A stretch of 64,000 bases of DNA. Source: Liolophura sinensis (taxonomy: Eukaryota > Mollusca > Polyplacophora > Chitonida > Chitonidae). The notes beneath the pieces are model-generated. The model saw nothing but the letters and a program-made list of their open reading frames with translations. It searched no databases and was not told the DNA's origin. The stretch's first letter is position 1; the number at the start of each line of letters is the position of its first letter. The stretch lies in the NCBI RefSeq assembly GCF_032854445.1, contig NC_088298.1, positions 2,292,160 through 2,356,159 of the forward strand. Direction: 5' to 3'. Shown here piece by piece: positions 46,708-59,342 of the stretch. The translations under genes were made by a program, and so were the position numbers.

Positions 46708-46939
46708 ACACTGATAAAATAATCGGTATTAACAGAAAATCTATTATCTAAGTGACTCTAGAATGTCTTTTGTTATTGCAGCAGATTATTCTGTTACATA
46801 TAACATAAAGATTCTGTTAGACTAACAGGATATAACGTTCAGTATGGCACATTATTCTGTTATAATAACAGAATACATTCTTGAATCACTCAAATAACAG
46901 ATTTTCTGTTAAAATGAACAGATTAATTTTTTGAGTGTA
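46708..46939. mobile_element. MITE with TACACT/AGTGTA ends, copy 2
   Basis: Starts TACACTGATAAAATAATC and ends with the near-inverse GATTAATTTTTTGAGTGTA. Shares 'ATTCTGTTATAATAACAGAA' and 'ACATTCTTGAATCACTCA' with the copy at 42992. 232 bp, non-coding. Confidence 0.75.
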
Positions 46940-47707
46940 TCACCATCAGATGCACATCAGTGCATCTTCGGTGATCTATATTCTGTTTATACAAAACCTG
47001 AAGACCAATCAGCTGTGCACTATGTCCTTAAACCCAGGAGTATAGGCGCGGGCGTAAGCCATGTGTAAAATAGATCCAAGTCATGCCTGCAGAGAAGAGA
47101 AATACTTTACAAGCAAACAGTTGATTAAGTCGAACGTTGTCTTCTAGTGAAGCGGAAAGCCTTTCGGGTCAAGTTCTATGATCATTTACCCTTTGCCTGC
47201 ATTATTTAGGGGGCAGTCTTTGGGGGTGCAGAAGCGACGGACGGGCCCCTGAATGGCTCGGGTCATGCGACCCACGCAAACTAAGGCTGACAGCCCTCAG
47301 CTTAGACTCATCGGCCCTCAGCGCTGGCTGACTGACTAGCTATACCTGACTGGGGTTTTCTGTTAACCGGGCAAGTGAGGTGTCAGAAAACTTCGGCTCA
47401 ACTTTGGAGCTTACCCAAAGGCCGCAGGGTTGGCTCTCTCACTCATTCTGTCCATAAGTGTGGGTATGTGATGAACGGTGCAGATATTAACGTGCAGTGC
47501 CGCTATTCTTGCTCAACCAGGCCGAACTACACCGAGGCAAATCTAGTCCATAGGCCGGCGGTACAGCAATGCGGGGATCAACGCTCGGTGTACAGTTCTA
47601 AACGAATCTTACACGCTACCCCGTACCGTCTACAAGTGGCCTAAAAAGTTCAATCGTCTTTCTAAAGCGTACGTTTGTTTTTCTCATGTTTTGTTCTTTC
47701 CACGCAG

Positions 47708-47932
47708 AGGTGAGTTGATCTGCACAACTAACACCAACCGGATTCCCCTGCAAAAGAAGACACGGCGGGGTGGCAAGTCAACCAAGCTTGAACTTGTTTC
47801 TCTGTAAATAATAATAGATACAGACGAGATACACGTCTAGCCGGTTCTTGACTGGTATACGGGGTGCAGCGTGAAGTTGTGAGTAACGAATGTCGGTCTA
47901 ATCCAAGTGGAAGAGAGTTGGAGGCAGCAAAT
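47708..47932 (+). other. 5' untranslated part of the neurexin coding exon
   Basis: Follows the acceptor TTCTTTCCACGCAG|AGGTG. It contains an in-frame upstream ATG at 47864, so an N-terminally longer form of 23 extra residues is possible. Alternatively transcription may start close by, without the upstream exon. Confidence 0.45.
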
Positions 47933-48695
47933 ATGGCGCCGTCCTCCCGTAACGTGAGGCTCAAACGAGAGCTGGGAATGAGTATAAACTTCTTGTTATT
48001 ATTACTGTTCCTCGGAACGTCCCAAGGCATCCATTTCCAAGGGAATCCTTCCCAATACGCTGTCTATCCCAAGTGGAACGCCTGTGTGAACGCCTCGTTT
48101 AGTTTCGAATTCAGGAGCACTGGAACGAAGATCGGACTGTTGGCCTACGCCGATGACAGCGGCAAATATGATTTCATACAGCTCTCCCTTCATAATGGCA
48201 AAGTGAATCTCACCCTGAATATCGTGGATGGGCGGGATGGACGGGTGGAGATCGTGACGGGGGAAAACTTGGATGATAACCGATGGCATAGAGTCAACAT
48301 CGAGCGAAAACGTATGGAAACTACGCTGACCGTGGATGGGGTTTCCGAAAGTAAAGTCGCCATCGGGTCAGATTTCCACTTTGGGAATTTGGAAACCAAC
48401 AGCCCACTTTACATAGGAGGTCTGCCAGTTAATTTTCTACAAGCTTCTGAACTGAAAAAACTATCCCTGCCATCGGCGGCGTTTTTGAAAGGGCGATTCC
48501 GGGGAGAGATTAGGAATGTGTTGTATGGCAATTGTACCTGTCAACTTGTTAGGGCTAACGTGCTGTCGTCTGTGGGTGCGTCCAGGGAACCCCGAGAGGC
48601 CTGTGAGGTCAACAACCCTTGTGGGGACGGGTGCCTCTGTATCAGTACGGATGAAGGCCCCGGATGTGACTGCTCCCCCTTGCGGTGCGAACCAG
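47933..48695 (+). CDS. NRXN: Alpha-neurexin-like first coding exon (signal peptide, LNS1, EGF1)
   Basis: Neurexins are presynaptic adhesion receptors; alpha forms have six LNS and three EGF modules. ATG 47933 is chosen for its strong context (A at -3, G at +4). ATGs at 47864 and 47978 are in the same frame. Residues 18-32 ('INFLLLLLFLGTSQG') form a signal-peptide core. Residues ~33-205 are a laminin-G/LNS domain: 'YPKWNAC', 'IGLLAYADDSGKYDFIQLSL', 'DDNRWHRVNIERK', 'LYIGGLP', 'FRGEIRNV'. The match to LNS1 of neurexin (PKWNAC, GGLP, FKGxIRDV) is clear. Residues 224-247 supply six cysteines of an EGF module. N-glycosylation sequons occur at N53, N92 and N200. The exon ends at donor ACCAG|GTGAGT in phase 1. 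No downstream exon is recognised in the window. Confidence 0.9.
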
Positions 48696-49335
48696 GTGAG
48701 TGCTCATTTGTTTATACTCTACATCAATGAAATGTCGGTGCAAATTACCATGATTCAAGCATGACTTGTTGATCACCAAATGTTTGTCTATTTGTGTAGT
48801 TCGGCCATCACCATGCATCCACTTTCCATTTCCGTGGTTTAGCCATTCTACCTTGTGCACAGTTTGGCCATCAGCAAGAATATGCCCAGTCACACAGGTT
48901 GTCTATCTCAAGAAATTCGTTGATTTCCACAGTTGGATCGTGGCAAGGAATTCGTAGATTGGCACATTCTTTCTGTCTATTATAAGATAAGGACTATTGT
49001 CTGACGCTTTTGTAGGCTACCTGAAAAGATAGGGTTGCTCATGTAAGAGACGACAAAAGAGTACAACCCTCATCGTGCAATATACACAAGCCCAATATCC
49101 CCAGCTATACCAACTGTTAGAAAAGACAAGAAATGTAAGGTGTTTGCAGAAAGACGTACAGCTAGGCGCTCTACCTGTGCACATGTGCCTTGAGTATGTG
49201 TAATTAGCCTACATGATGTAATAGTTGATCTCGTACCCATATACTCACTTGACAATTTTAGTGCACAAATTACAACCTTGCCTTTATTAATAAAAATAAA
49301 AGAGTTTGTTCTTGACAGTAATACATAGACGTAGG

Positions 49336-49563
49336 CCCGGTTGCTCAAAGGTACCTTAACACTTTATACCAGATTTAACTTTAAGCAATGTCTTCAGTTT
49401 TGTATTCGGCCCCAAAACTACTAGTATATTAAATATGAACTAAATATGCTGCTGTGCCAATTGGTCGCAGTATATTTGTATTGGTTGGTGTGTTCTGTTA
49501 GAATCGTAAATATAGAAAATATGATTTAATATTGGTATTAGCTGATACACTTTTGAACAACCA
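49336..49563. mobile_element. MITE with GGTTGTTCAAA-type ends, copy 1
   Basis: Left end 'GGTTGCTCAAAGGT' and right end 'CACTTTTGAACAACC' are inverse with a few mismatches. The interior 'TACCAGATTTAACTTTAAGC' and 'AGCTGATACAC' are shared with 60826-61085. Confidence 0.72.
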
Positions 49564-49984
49564 AGGGCTCCCCAAATTTTTCTTAATCTCTCTTGTATTA
49601 TTTCTATAACAAGCGAACAGAGCTATAATTCGATGCATGTTGTCCCTGAATAAGACGTTTAATGGATCATAATATTTGACTTGTACATATATATATACGA
49701 CAATGTACACGGCCACGTCTGGTAGTATATATGCCAGCTGGAGTGAATACTGAATAGTCACAGGTGTCAAACCAACTATATATACACCGTGACCTTACAT
49801 GTAGGGATATATTGAGACTTAAGCATTTGCCTTAAGTATCCAAGTACTCCATAATTTAAACTACACAAACAGAGCAGACATCGAGACATAGAGCTTCATT
49901 TATTATACCGATTGGGTTTGTTTGTTGACGCTTGTTTTCTTTTTTCTTTTGTTTGTTTATAGGCCTAAGTCAAGTATTAATGGA

Positions 49985-50030
49985 ATCGAGCACCCCCCCC
50001 CCCCCCACCACACACACACACACACACTCA
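49985..50030. repeat. Poly-C followed by (CA)n microsatellite
   Basis: About 14 C followed by about 10 CA repeats. Confidence 0.9.
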
Positions 50031-51389
50031 CCCTCTACCAATTTTAGGGACATACACACTAGATTTTGTCCAGATTACATCAGAATTTACGTTTAGTTCT
50101 GCAAATCCGAATCCGGGTTGGAAGATCTATCAGGTGACTTCGGTCAAAATCTTCTGCAACAACAACAACAACATTAGGAATATTTCCTCTTATTTACATA
50201 TACCTCTGTTCTAAGTACTCGAATTAACAGACACTTTTCATGCATGAAGACCTAAAAAAATGATAAAATAACGTACGTAAGAACTTGTTCATATTATATA
50301 CCACCAAGAGAGGCATTTATAAACCAAAACACTGGGTTTGGAGGGAATAATACCTTCCCTGCAACGTTCATATTCAAAGTGGCCTATACATGCTGTAGTC
50401 ACGTAATTGTGTAAAAGGTTGTTGCTTTCAATTATTCGTAACTGTGGCCAGAAGAACTTAATTACTCATCAAAATGACAGGTGTTTATAACTTGTATCGT
50501 GTTTTAGCCGTATACACATGTTGGCAAAGCTAATCCCCTTACTGACATCATATAGCGTGCCCTCGCCTTCATTCTTTAATATCAGGTTTCACCTTTATCT
50601 TATGTCACCTATTGGCCTGCCGTTCCACCATAAGACAGGCTGTTTACCTGTGACATACCTGTGGTAAATTACCAGTTTCTACTGTGTTGTGTTAACACAG
50701 CCAGTTTACTCTGTCACACAGGTTCTGTTGTGCAGGGACGCACCTGTGCGGTATATAGGCTCTACATAAGGCACGTCCGTTTAACCGCCCACTCCAACTA
50801 CCAATCCCTTTACCTCAGAACCTCTCCACTAAAGCCTTCTGCAGTTTTCACCAGCATGTCTGGGTGCATCTTCCACAATGTACTTGCCCTACCCACCATA
50901 TACCGAAATGATTTCAGTTTGGAAAACTATATACGTATTTCTAAAATGGGCAAACCATTCTCCTGACTTGCATATGGCCTAAATGAGGTGAAACTGTCCT
51001 ACGTTTTTGAGTATGATATCAGGTATATTCTAACGAAAGCCTTTGAGCAGTCTTCTGTACTCCTCTAATGATAAGATCTGTACTGCAATTCGAACAAAGA
51101 TAAAATCAAGCATTGACCCCTTATGATTTTAGAAATCAACATAAATATACTTAACATTCTTATTTTTACAGCTTATGCTATCACCATGACAAGGACAGAA
51201 CCAACTCTTGCTTTTATTTTCCCCCACTTACTGTAGTCATTTCTTAATAAATTTAACCTTTGACCTATTATTAACATTATTAGTTACTGACGACACCTCG
51301 CCTACATTCGGTAGTTGAAGGAGTGTGTTTGATTTACAAATACAATGTAACTAAGGACAATACCTTGGAAGAACATAATGCATTTTTGG

Positions 51390-51469
51390 TTGAATAATAG
51401 GTGTGTAGCTGTAATATATATACTTGTATATACAAGTATATATATTACAGCTACACATCTATTATTCAA
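51390..51469. repeat. 80-bp near-perfect palindrome
   Basis: The arms 'TTGAATAATAGGTGTGTAGC' and 'TGTAATATATATACTTGTAT' are mirrored without a spacer about a centre at 51429/51430; only one base pair mismatches. It could extrude a cruciform or encode a long RNA hairpin. Confidence 0.9.
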
Positions 51470-53084
51470 TCTGTAAAAGGCTGAGTCTGTGAAACCATTG
51501 TCAGCATTGTATTACATACGTGAATCACACATGATTGCACTGGTCTACACCTATGCAATACACTTTCATTGCACGTAGTAGCTTATAGCTGGTCTTATGA
51601 TACGTCTAATTTAAGGGGTCGCTCTGAAGATAACAACACTTCATGCTTCAATGAACGTCTCGATATGGTGAATACGGTATACCGACCCCGAGGTCTTGGC
51701 CCATACGCTACCCTGTCACTTGTATGTCTGCTTAAGACTCGGCAGAACAAGTTTTGTTTTCATACAGTACTTGCTGAGCATGTTAAACCAGTTTGGGGCA
51801 AAAGGGGTGGATGATAAAATGCAATGCTCGCATTTTTTGACCATGTTTCTGTGAGGTTTGCAGTGTGTTGCATATTTATGACTGTGCGTTGGTGAAAGGA
51901 GTTTGATGTTCCTCAGCGCCAGTGATTAAACCGTTAGGAGTGGCTATATAAAGGTACTGGTGAAATGAAAACCCACATGTTGTTGTCGTTTCAATGGTTA
52001 AGGAGACATCATGACAAAAAGAAAAATGCTCATTGAAAATCTTTGATGAAAAAAAGAAAAAGTTTGATGGATTGTGTGAGATAACATAGGCTCTGTAATG
52101 AGTACGCCTAATGAGACTTGAAATTCACATGTGTCCGATTTGGCGATGTTTTTATTATTGGATATACACAAACACACACACATATATGTGGGCATCAGGT
52201 TGACATGACACAGCCTACGCCGGTGACCTTACATTTGAGCAACTAGAGCACAGCGGGCATGAGCCGAGAGCTTATTCCACCCGCTATAATTATATAATTC
52301 CGACAGCGATATTTGGAGAATCTCGGCATTATTAACCGCCATATCGCATTGTACAACCTCCTGAGGCAGTCCCCTCTCGGATTTTCCAGATGTTCAATTA
52401 ATGTTCAGAGGAAAGGGACTAGACGTGTACATGTACGTGCAGTTTTATTTTATATATTTAAATAGTATTTCAGGATAATATACAATATATATGCCTTAAA
52501 ACAGAAAAAATGGTCAAAATAATGCATGAGTATATATTTTTGAATATTAGCTAAATTGTTGCAGTATTGGCACCATTCTTTACAATTTCAGCATATCTTA
52601 ATCTGAAAACCAAAATGTAAAAATCATATATACATACCTAAATTACGATTTGGGGATATTAATGTGTCCTTGTGGTTTTGGCAATTATTTTAAATGTTAT
52701 TTTTAAAAATGAAAACCAGATCGTTTCAAACTCAACTCTGGTGAGAATGGGGCTATGGCATCTCAGGCAGAACCTGGAATTTCTGAAACAATGATTGTGG
52801 ATAGTAGTACAAGTCAAGTGGGTAGAACTGGCAGAGTATACAATCCAACAAATTCAAACTCTGAGACACTGGTGTCGTGATATAGGTCACGGGCACTTCA
52901 CTGTCTGGCGTCTGAAGGGCTCATATCAAACATGGGCGTTGACATAATATGTATCCGGTATAAACTTCCAGGTTTATGCCAAAATTTCGTCAAGATATTA
53001 AAATGGCCAGTGCTGTTGTTTGCCGCCAAGAATAGCCTTCGTAGTCCGATAATATCGAAAACTTGTACAGGACTTTGTCAATTT

Positions 53085-53290
53085 CAGGCACAGATTCGAA
53101 TCCAGCTAGCGCTTGTTGGCCTGCGCCTTTAAGGAAGCAAATTTGTCAGATACTGGGCGATCGATGGCTGTGGTGTACTCCTGGTCATTCCAATTGCCTG
53201 TACCCATTCACCATTTTGTCGTTGTATACACATGTGTAAGTGGCAGTTGTTGAAAATGACATTTAAACTGTAACACCAATAAATAAATAC
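53085..53290 (+). repeat. Possible SINE-like element
   Basis: B-box-like 'AGATTCGAATCCAGCTAGC' near the left and an 'ACACCAATAAATAAATAC' tail on the right; the middle does not match the common SINE. Confidence 0.4.
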
Positions 53291-55444
53291 AACAAAACAC
53301 GAGCGTCTTTATGGAACCAGGTTATAATTTGAATTTTAAAGCATGTCTTAATGAAATAAAGTATTAAATACCGTTACATGTAATTTGTGTAGACCTAAGG
53401 GCCTACACATTTAAACCTACAGCTATATACAAACAGGTATATGCATACAAATATAATGTAGCAACAAAATATGTACCGTGTTGTCCTCTTGGGTGTATAA
53501 GATACACGCACGTATCGTGAAGCTAACGGGACCCACCGCGCTTATACAAAATCCTATTAACCTTTATGACACGGCAGACCTTTATACTGGTTTTCGCGTG
53601 TTCACAAAATGCTGGCTTTTAGATTATATTAGGTCGAGGCCTGTGGGTCTTGTGCAATAAACAGGTACAGTATATATATTTATACATATAGTATACCTAT
53701 GTACCCCCAAAAACTGCCAGTCGTTTATATGCTACGTACACCGTTACACTGTATGTAGGCCTACATGTACACAGCGGAAACATTAGTCTTTGCATGGATA
53801 TGGTGAACACTTATGGACTGGGTGTATTCCGTTACAATGAAATCGTTCTGAGAGAATGATAAGCCAAGATCTGGGCAGGGAAAGCTGCAGTTAAATTTAA
53901 GGGTAATCATGGGCCTTTAGTCTATGCAGAGGCGCAGTCCCATTCTTCTTACATTGTGCATACTCAGTTAGGTGCCTACATGTAGGCTTTCAGTTGACGT
54001 GGCAAGTGTCGTATTACGTACGTAAAGACAAGCCTTGGGTTATGAAGTTTAAGAAATGTAAAATTTTGAAAGTCATTTTCTGCTGCTAACAGAATCACAC
54101 TTACTTATCTGTTATACAGCGTGTAACATGAAACAGAATACAGATACTAATATGCCGCTAACGCTTAAAATTTTCCCGCCAATAGCCTATCAACTTTTTT
54201 CATTGGCTCGATTTTTTATCACATGACAAACAATATGGCGACCACCACTACCAAGATGCGGTAGGTAATATTAAGCAAAACGCACATTTGCATAGCTGTG
54301 TGCATTTGTTTTGCGATATTTACCAGAGAGTTTTGTTGTTTTAAGCGACCAAAGCTTAATCCATATAATGCAGACATTCAACGACATGCAATGTGAGTTT
54401 AGTTTTTGGCCGTCAGAAGCATATACCTATCACATTGGGTCCAGTTTCCGTTATATGTGATTATAACATCCATTGTTTTCCTGGAATGGAATCGTTAGTT
54501 TGGTGGAATGGTTGGAGAAATGTGAATCATGAGTAAATACTTGACGAACCGAGCGCAAGATTCGGTTTCATATATTGCCATGGTGTTGGACAAGACATGG
54601 CATGATAAGGTGAAGAATTTTAAGAAAGCTACTTCGGACTGAGTCATAGTTCTTTTACATTTTACTGGTCTGGTAGATTGAGATAGAATGTAGACGCAAG
54701 ATATTTGAGCTGACTAAGATGCACTGTCATATACATGAACATATACATCTAGTTATTTGACCCCATGAAAAGGGACTTGAGTGTTCTTGCAGGTTGTGCT
54801 AAGGGTTGCCATTGGAGGTCAACTCATTTCCTTTACAGGGGGGTGTGCTGTAGAAAGAACTATTTGTAGCTGGCGTGCTACTTTCACATTACACATGTCA
54901 GATGGGTTGGCATTTATCTGAGGGAGTTTAAATAGGTCAAAGCTGCAAGTGTTTAACCCTGGTTGCCATGGTAACTAACGCACATACCAATGCAACCTGG
55001 GTGCCATTATTGCTCTCCCCACTCCCCCCATTCCCCCCACCACTCACCATCTTCATCTCTACTTCCATCTTGCTTCTACCACTCATTCCATAGTATCCCA
55101 CTTGATTTTTATCTCAGGATTGTATGACAGATGTTAGTCTTCTTCTTCAGGTAATGGCACTGATAATAGAAATGATGTGCTGAGTTAATAATTTTAGTTC
55201 CAGAGTATATCTGCTTTTTACATGCAAATATGTTTTCCATGTGAAAAAAGTTAAGAGGAGGAAAACATTGTGCTTTTTTTTTGCATGTAATTACATATAC
55301 AGTTGCCTAAGACAGTTATCATCTCACTCTGTGTTTGTATCATTATCAGAAAGAAAATTTTGAACTCTCCTTATCAGAAAACATGCTGTTAATTAGGACA
55401 CCAGTTGCGCCTTAAAATGCTATCAAAATACTACTTGTGCATTA

Positions 55445-55552
55445 CAAATGCTAGAAAGCATTTGCGTGTTATAAATGCTAGAAAGCATTTGCGTGTTATA
55501 AATGCTAGAAAGCATTTGCGTGTTATAAATGCTAGAAAGCATTTGCATGTAC
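55445..55552 (+). repeat. 28-bp tandem repeat, 4 copies, each a hairpin
   Basis: The unit AAATGCTAGAAAGCATTTGC + GTGTTATA repeats four times with almost no change. AAATGCTAGAAAGCATTT is itself a palindrome with a small loop. Confidence 0.92.
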
Positions 55553-55887
55553 AGATGCGTAGAAAAGAAATACAAGTCATAAAAATGTCATAAAACAAAA
55601 TACTACATTGTACATGTATGTTACGAATGCTATAAAATAATTAACAGATATACAGATCAAAAAAATAAGCTGCCCAAAAGTCCCTATGAGTTTGTGTCAT
55701 GTAATACTGTGTAGGTGTCCAGAAGTTGTTAAACAGGACTGAACCAGATTTCTGACAGGCAGTTGTCAGCCAGGATCACAAATTACTCACCTGCAATTAT
55801 CAATGACCACTGACAGTGAGTGAGTGACAGTGCGTATGTGTTAAGTTTGTATGTACTTTAAATATTGTAAATATTCAAACATACAAG

Positions 55888-56035
55888 TCTGCAAACAACC
55901 TGCACATGGTCGTGAGTTTCCCCCAGCCCCTGTCTGTATTCCTCTTACAATAATGCTAGTGGCCATCGTATAGGTGAAATATTCTTGAGTACCGCATAAA
56001 ACACCGATCAAATATTTTAATGAATAAAGAAATCA
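55888..56035 (+). repeat. SINE copy, 5' truncated
   Basis: 'CTGCAAACAACCTGCACATG', 'TAATGCTAGTGGCCATCGTA', 'AAATATTCTTGAGTACCGCA' and an A/T-rich tail. Confidence 0.82.
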
Positions 56036-57201
56036 AACAAAGAAAACTAAGAGTTCCAACTCTTTCCTCAGTAAAAGAAAAAAAGTAAAATTTTAGCTAG
56101 GTTTTGTTGACATTAAATTACTGATCACCTACTTTGTGTTCATTTCTGTCGATTTTGCAGATCAGAAAATTTTATTAGGCATTATCTTAATATTATGTAG
56201 TGTATATTTCGGTCAAGATTTGAAGATGCTGACTTCGGTGTGGAAGGAAAAACTATAGCACTTTTTTGCCTTTTTGTGTTATTGTTAGTTTCAAATTAAA
56301 GGTGCAGACATCCCTACCATATACTTTCTGTATTTCAGCGAAAGTGACACATTGTTTGATGCTGATGGATTCAGCCATCTTAAGGGCCACGTAAGCGTTT
56401 TCTTGTGTAAAGTTGTCTTATCAGAAAAACTTACGTACTGTAACTTAAAAACTTAAATGTTTCTGAAATTGGATTTTGACGTAGCAAGCTTCAGGTGAAA
56501 TTCTTCAGTCTTTGTTGCAGTTGGAATCTTAGGTGGATTTTTACTTGTATTCTTGGCTGTCCATTTTTTGGGGTTTTATTTATTTATTTTTTTTTTTTTT
56601 TTTGGCATTCAGAAAATTAAGAAGAAAGTATTCAGTCTATTGACACTATGAGAATAAGTAGATACTTGTTTACCGTGCATGTAAATTGAACATTATACAT
56701 CTCAGAATGGTATGTGAGCCCAGTGTACTCTTATGTACATACAGCCATATATTGTCAGGTGTTGGATTGCAGACACACCGATTGTTAGTTTAGCTTCGAT
56801 ACTCTACCACAATATTCTCACCCGAAATGACCATCAAGTCTTTTGTGAAGTGGTAAGCAAAGATTCTTAGTGACAAAGCTGGGTGGTTGGGGAGAGAAGT
56901 GCTGTGAAAGTGTTTACTTTAGCCAGGGTTTGTGGAGTTATCGTTGAATGACCACGTACTCAAGACCTGTTACACAGTACATGTATAAGCAGTGTCTAAA
57001 ATTTCAGGGGTGAGAGTTAATTGCAGATTAGGTGTACATATACTACCTGACATTTCTTTGAGGATGTGAAACCTCATTCAAGAAGAAAAAATTATGCATA
57101 TGATGTACAACAGGTGATAGAGTGTTTTTTTTCTTAAACTTGATTGCTGGTAAACACCACAATCTGTTGAAGACACTTTAGTGAGTGTAGCAACGTAAGA
57201 T

Positions 57202-57345
57202 TTATTTATTTGATCGGTGTTTTATGACGTATTCATGTTTCACTTATATGATGGTAACCAGCATTATGGTGGGAGGAAACCTGGCATAGCCCAAGGGAAA
57301 CCCATGACCATCTTCAGGTTGATGGGAGACCTTCCCATGTTGCAG
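57202..57345 (-). repeat. SINE copy, head missing
   Basis: 'TTTATTTGATCGGTGTTTTA', 'ACCAGCATTATGGTGGGAGG' and 'ACCCATGACCATCTTCAGGT'. Confidence 0.82.
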
Positions 57346-57596
57346 TGTAAGGAATTAATTGTTTAAATATATGTCCAGTTGACTTGATTCAGTGTTTTTG
57401 TATTATGTTCTATCTGGATGGCTCAAAGTATTCATTCCTACAACACAATCAAGAATTTCTAACCCATACGATCGTATTCAGTTTTATTGTTAAAAGAAAT
57501 CAGAGTGTGAAAATATCAGCCTTTGGCAAGTTACTGATGAGCTTTCCCACACTATTTTAGCATAATGATAGCTTTTGTGTCCTGTCAAAACTGGTG

Positions 57597-57672
57597 TGTT
57601 GATCACATTATTATGTGTTGATATTGTTATGTGTTGACATTGTTATGTGTTGACATTGTTATGTGTTTACAT
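57597..57672 (+). repeat. 16-bp tandem repeat (~4 copies)
   Basis: 'ATTGTTATGTGTTGAC' repeated, with the last copy changed to '...GTGTTTAC'. Confidence 0.85.
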
Positions 57673-57852
57673 TACATTGCACAGATTGCATTATCTTCCT
57701 TATACACATGTACATGTAAACCCTGGGGGTGGGTACTGCCTTCATCTGTGTGACATGCAAGGTTACTCCAATCCAGCCCTTGATCAGAGACTTGTTTTGT
57801 AGATATCCATGACTCTGCTCTTCTAGAGGCCATGAAGGCAATAAGTTTATAT

Positions 57853-58088
57853 CGACAACTGGCCGAGGGGGTTAGCATGCCAGCACAGCACAATGACCCG
57901 GGAGCCTCCCACCAGTGCGGTCGCTATGAGTTCAAGTCCAGCTTATGCTGGTTTTCTTTCTGGCCCTACATTGGAAGGCGTGCCAGCAATCTATGGATGG
58001 TTGTCGGTTTCCTCCCACCATAATGCTCACTAAAGTGAAATGTTCTTGATCACTGCATAAAACACCAGTCAAATAAATAAATAAATAA
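57853..58088 (+). repeat. tRNA-derived SINE, near full length
   Basis: A-box-like 'TGGCCGAGGGGGTTAGCATG', B-box-like 'GAGTTCAAGTCCAGCTTATG', 'TTCCTCCCACCATAATGCTC' and an (AAAT)n tail at 58070-58088. Confidence 0.9.
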
Positions 58089-59262
58089 TAACGGCATCCT
58101 ATATTGTCTTGTTACATTACCAGTAACTATTCCTGTTTAAGAGAGATTTCTAGGGTTGTCAAAAGTTAAAAGGCTAAATATTCTTTTCTGTGTGTGTGTA
58201 TATATATATATATATTTTTTTTTTGTTGTAAAGAGTAATTACAAGAACAGTCAGTGATGAAAATGTTATATTTTAACAGACATTATATGAAGGTACCATA
58301 ATGTCATTACACGTACTTGTCTGTAGTTATGGCTGGCATGAAATGTGGATCATTCATTGGTTGTAAATTTTCTGTGCACGGATTCCACGGGAATTTCCAG
58401 GGGTGCTTTACAGAAGCCCATGAATGAAATCCAGGACAAAGTCACTGTACTGAAATCACCATTGTAAAATCGCTCATTATACTAAAGCTACATGGGGACA
58501 CGGGTTGAATTCTACTACAGGTGACCTGAAAATCTATGAGCCTTTTTCAAGACATCTAGTTCAAAACAGGTGAAAGGCGTGTATTGGTGGAAAGAAATTC
58601 TCGACACCATGTTGCTCTATTGTTGTGGGTTGAAGGGGCTGATAGGTGCCATTGTTGTTGTGTGTATAGGGGACCGACAGTGAAATGACAGCTGAAGCCA
58701 CTAAACTGTAACGCTCCATACGTTTAAGGTATTTAGCGTGTGAATCATTGAATATACACCACTGTGATGTTACCATGGGGAAGGTGTGGGTTGTTGGAAG
58801 ATTGGGGGCAGGGAGTGTTGTTGGGATGATCTAGAGTTTTTTTTTTCAAGTTTTACAGCTTATGTTCATATTAGTACATAGTTTCTTCGTGGATAACAAT
58901 GTTTTAATTAATATTAATTACCGTAAATGACCTAAATTTGTGTCCATGACTAAGTTGCTCAATGTTTACCGATTTTGCTAGTTCTTTAGGTTTTAGACAG
59001 GTGTTTGGAGGTTTGTTTGGAAGGTAGATTGATATCCTACCGGGAAATTGTGAGTTTTTGACGCCAAAAATAATACTTTATGACATTTGTTTGTTTCTTA
59101 TGCACTCGTTTAGTTGAAATTTGAGGTCATTTAAAAAAAAATGCTGGACATTTGTTGTTTTTTTTTGCACCAAACTGTGACTTAATAATAACTGTAATTT
59201 ACCCAGTGATACCCAATGAAAATCTTTCTGTCATTGGTTTGATTTTAGCGTTAGGTTACAAA

Positions 59263-59342
59263 CTTTGTTTGGTTGACTTTGGGTACTCTGTTTGGTTGAT
59301 TTGGAGTACTCTCTTTGGTTGACTTCGGGTACTCTGGTTGTT
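59263..59342 (+). repeat. 29-bp tandem repeat (3 copies)
   Basis: 'TTTGGTTGACTTTGGGTACT' + 'CTG'-type units, imperfect. Confidence 0.8.

Noticed and set aside
48002-48399. Minus-strand open frames opposite the neurexin exon
   Set aside because: Shadow frames of the plus-strand coding exon, which has clear LNS and EGF motifs.
56339-56390. 52-nt exon-like piece (TATTTCAG | ... GGCCAC | GTAAGC), possible neurexin micro-exon
   Set aside because: Good splice signals, but the better peptide frame ('ESDTLFDADGFSHLKGH') does not match phase 1 of the neurexin exon, and the phase-matched frame resembles no neurexin sequence. Left as a low-priority candidate for RNA-seq.
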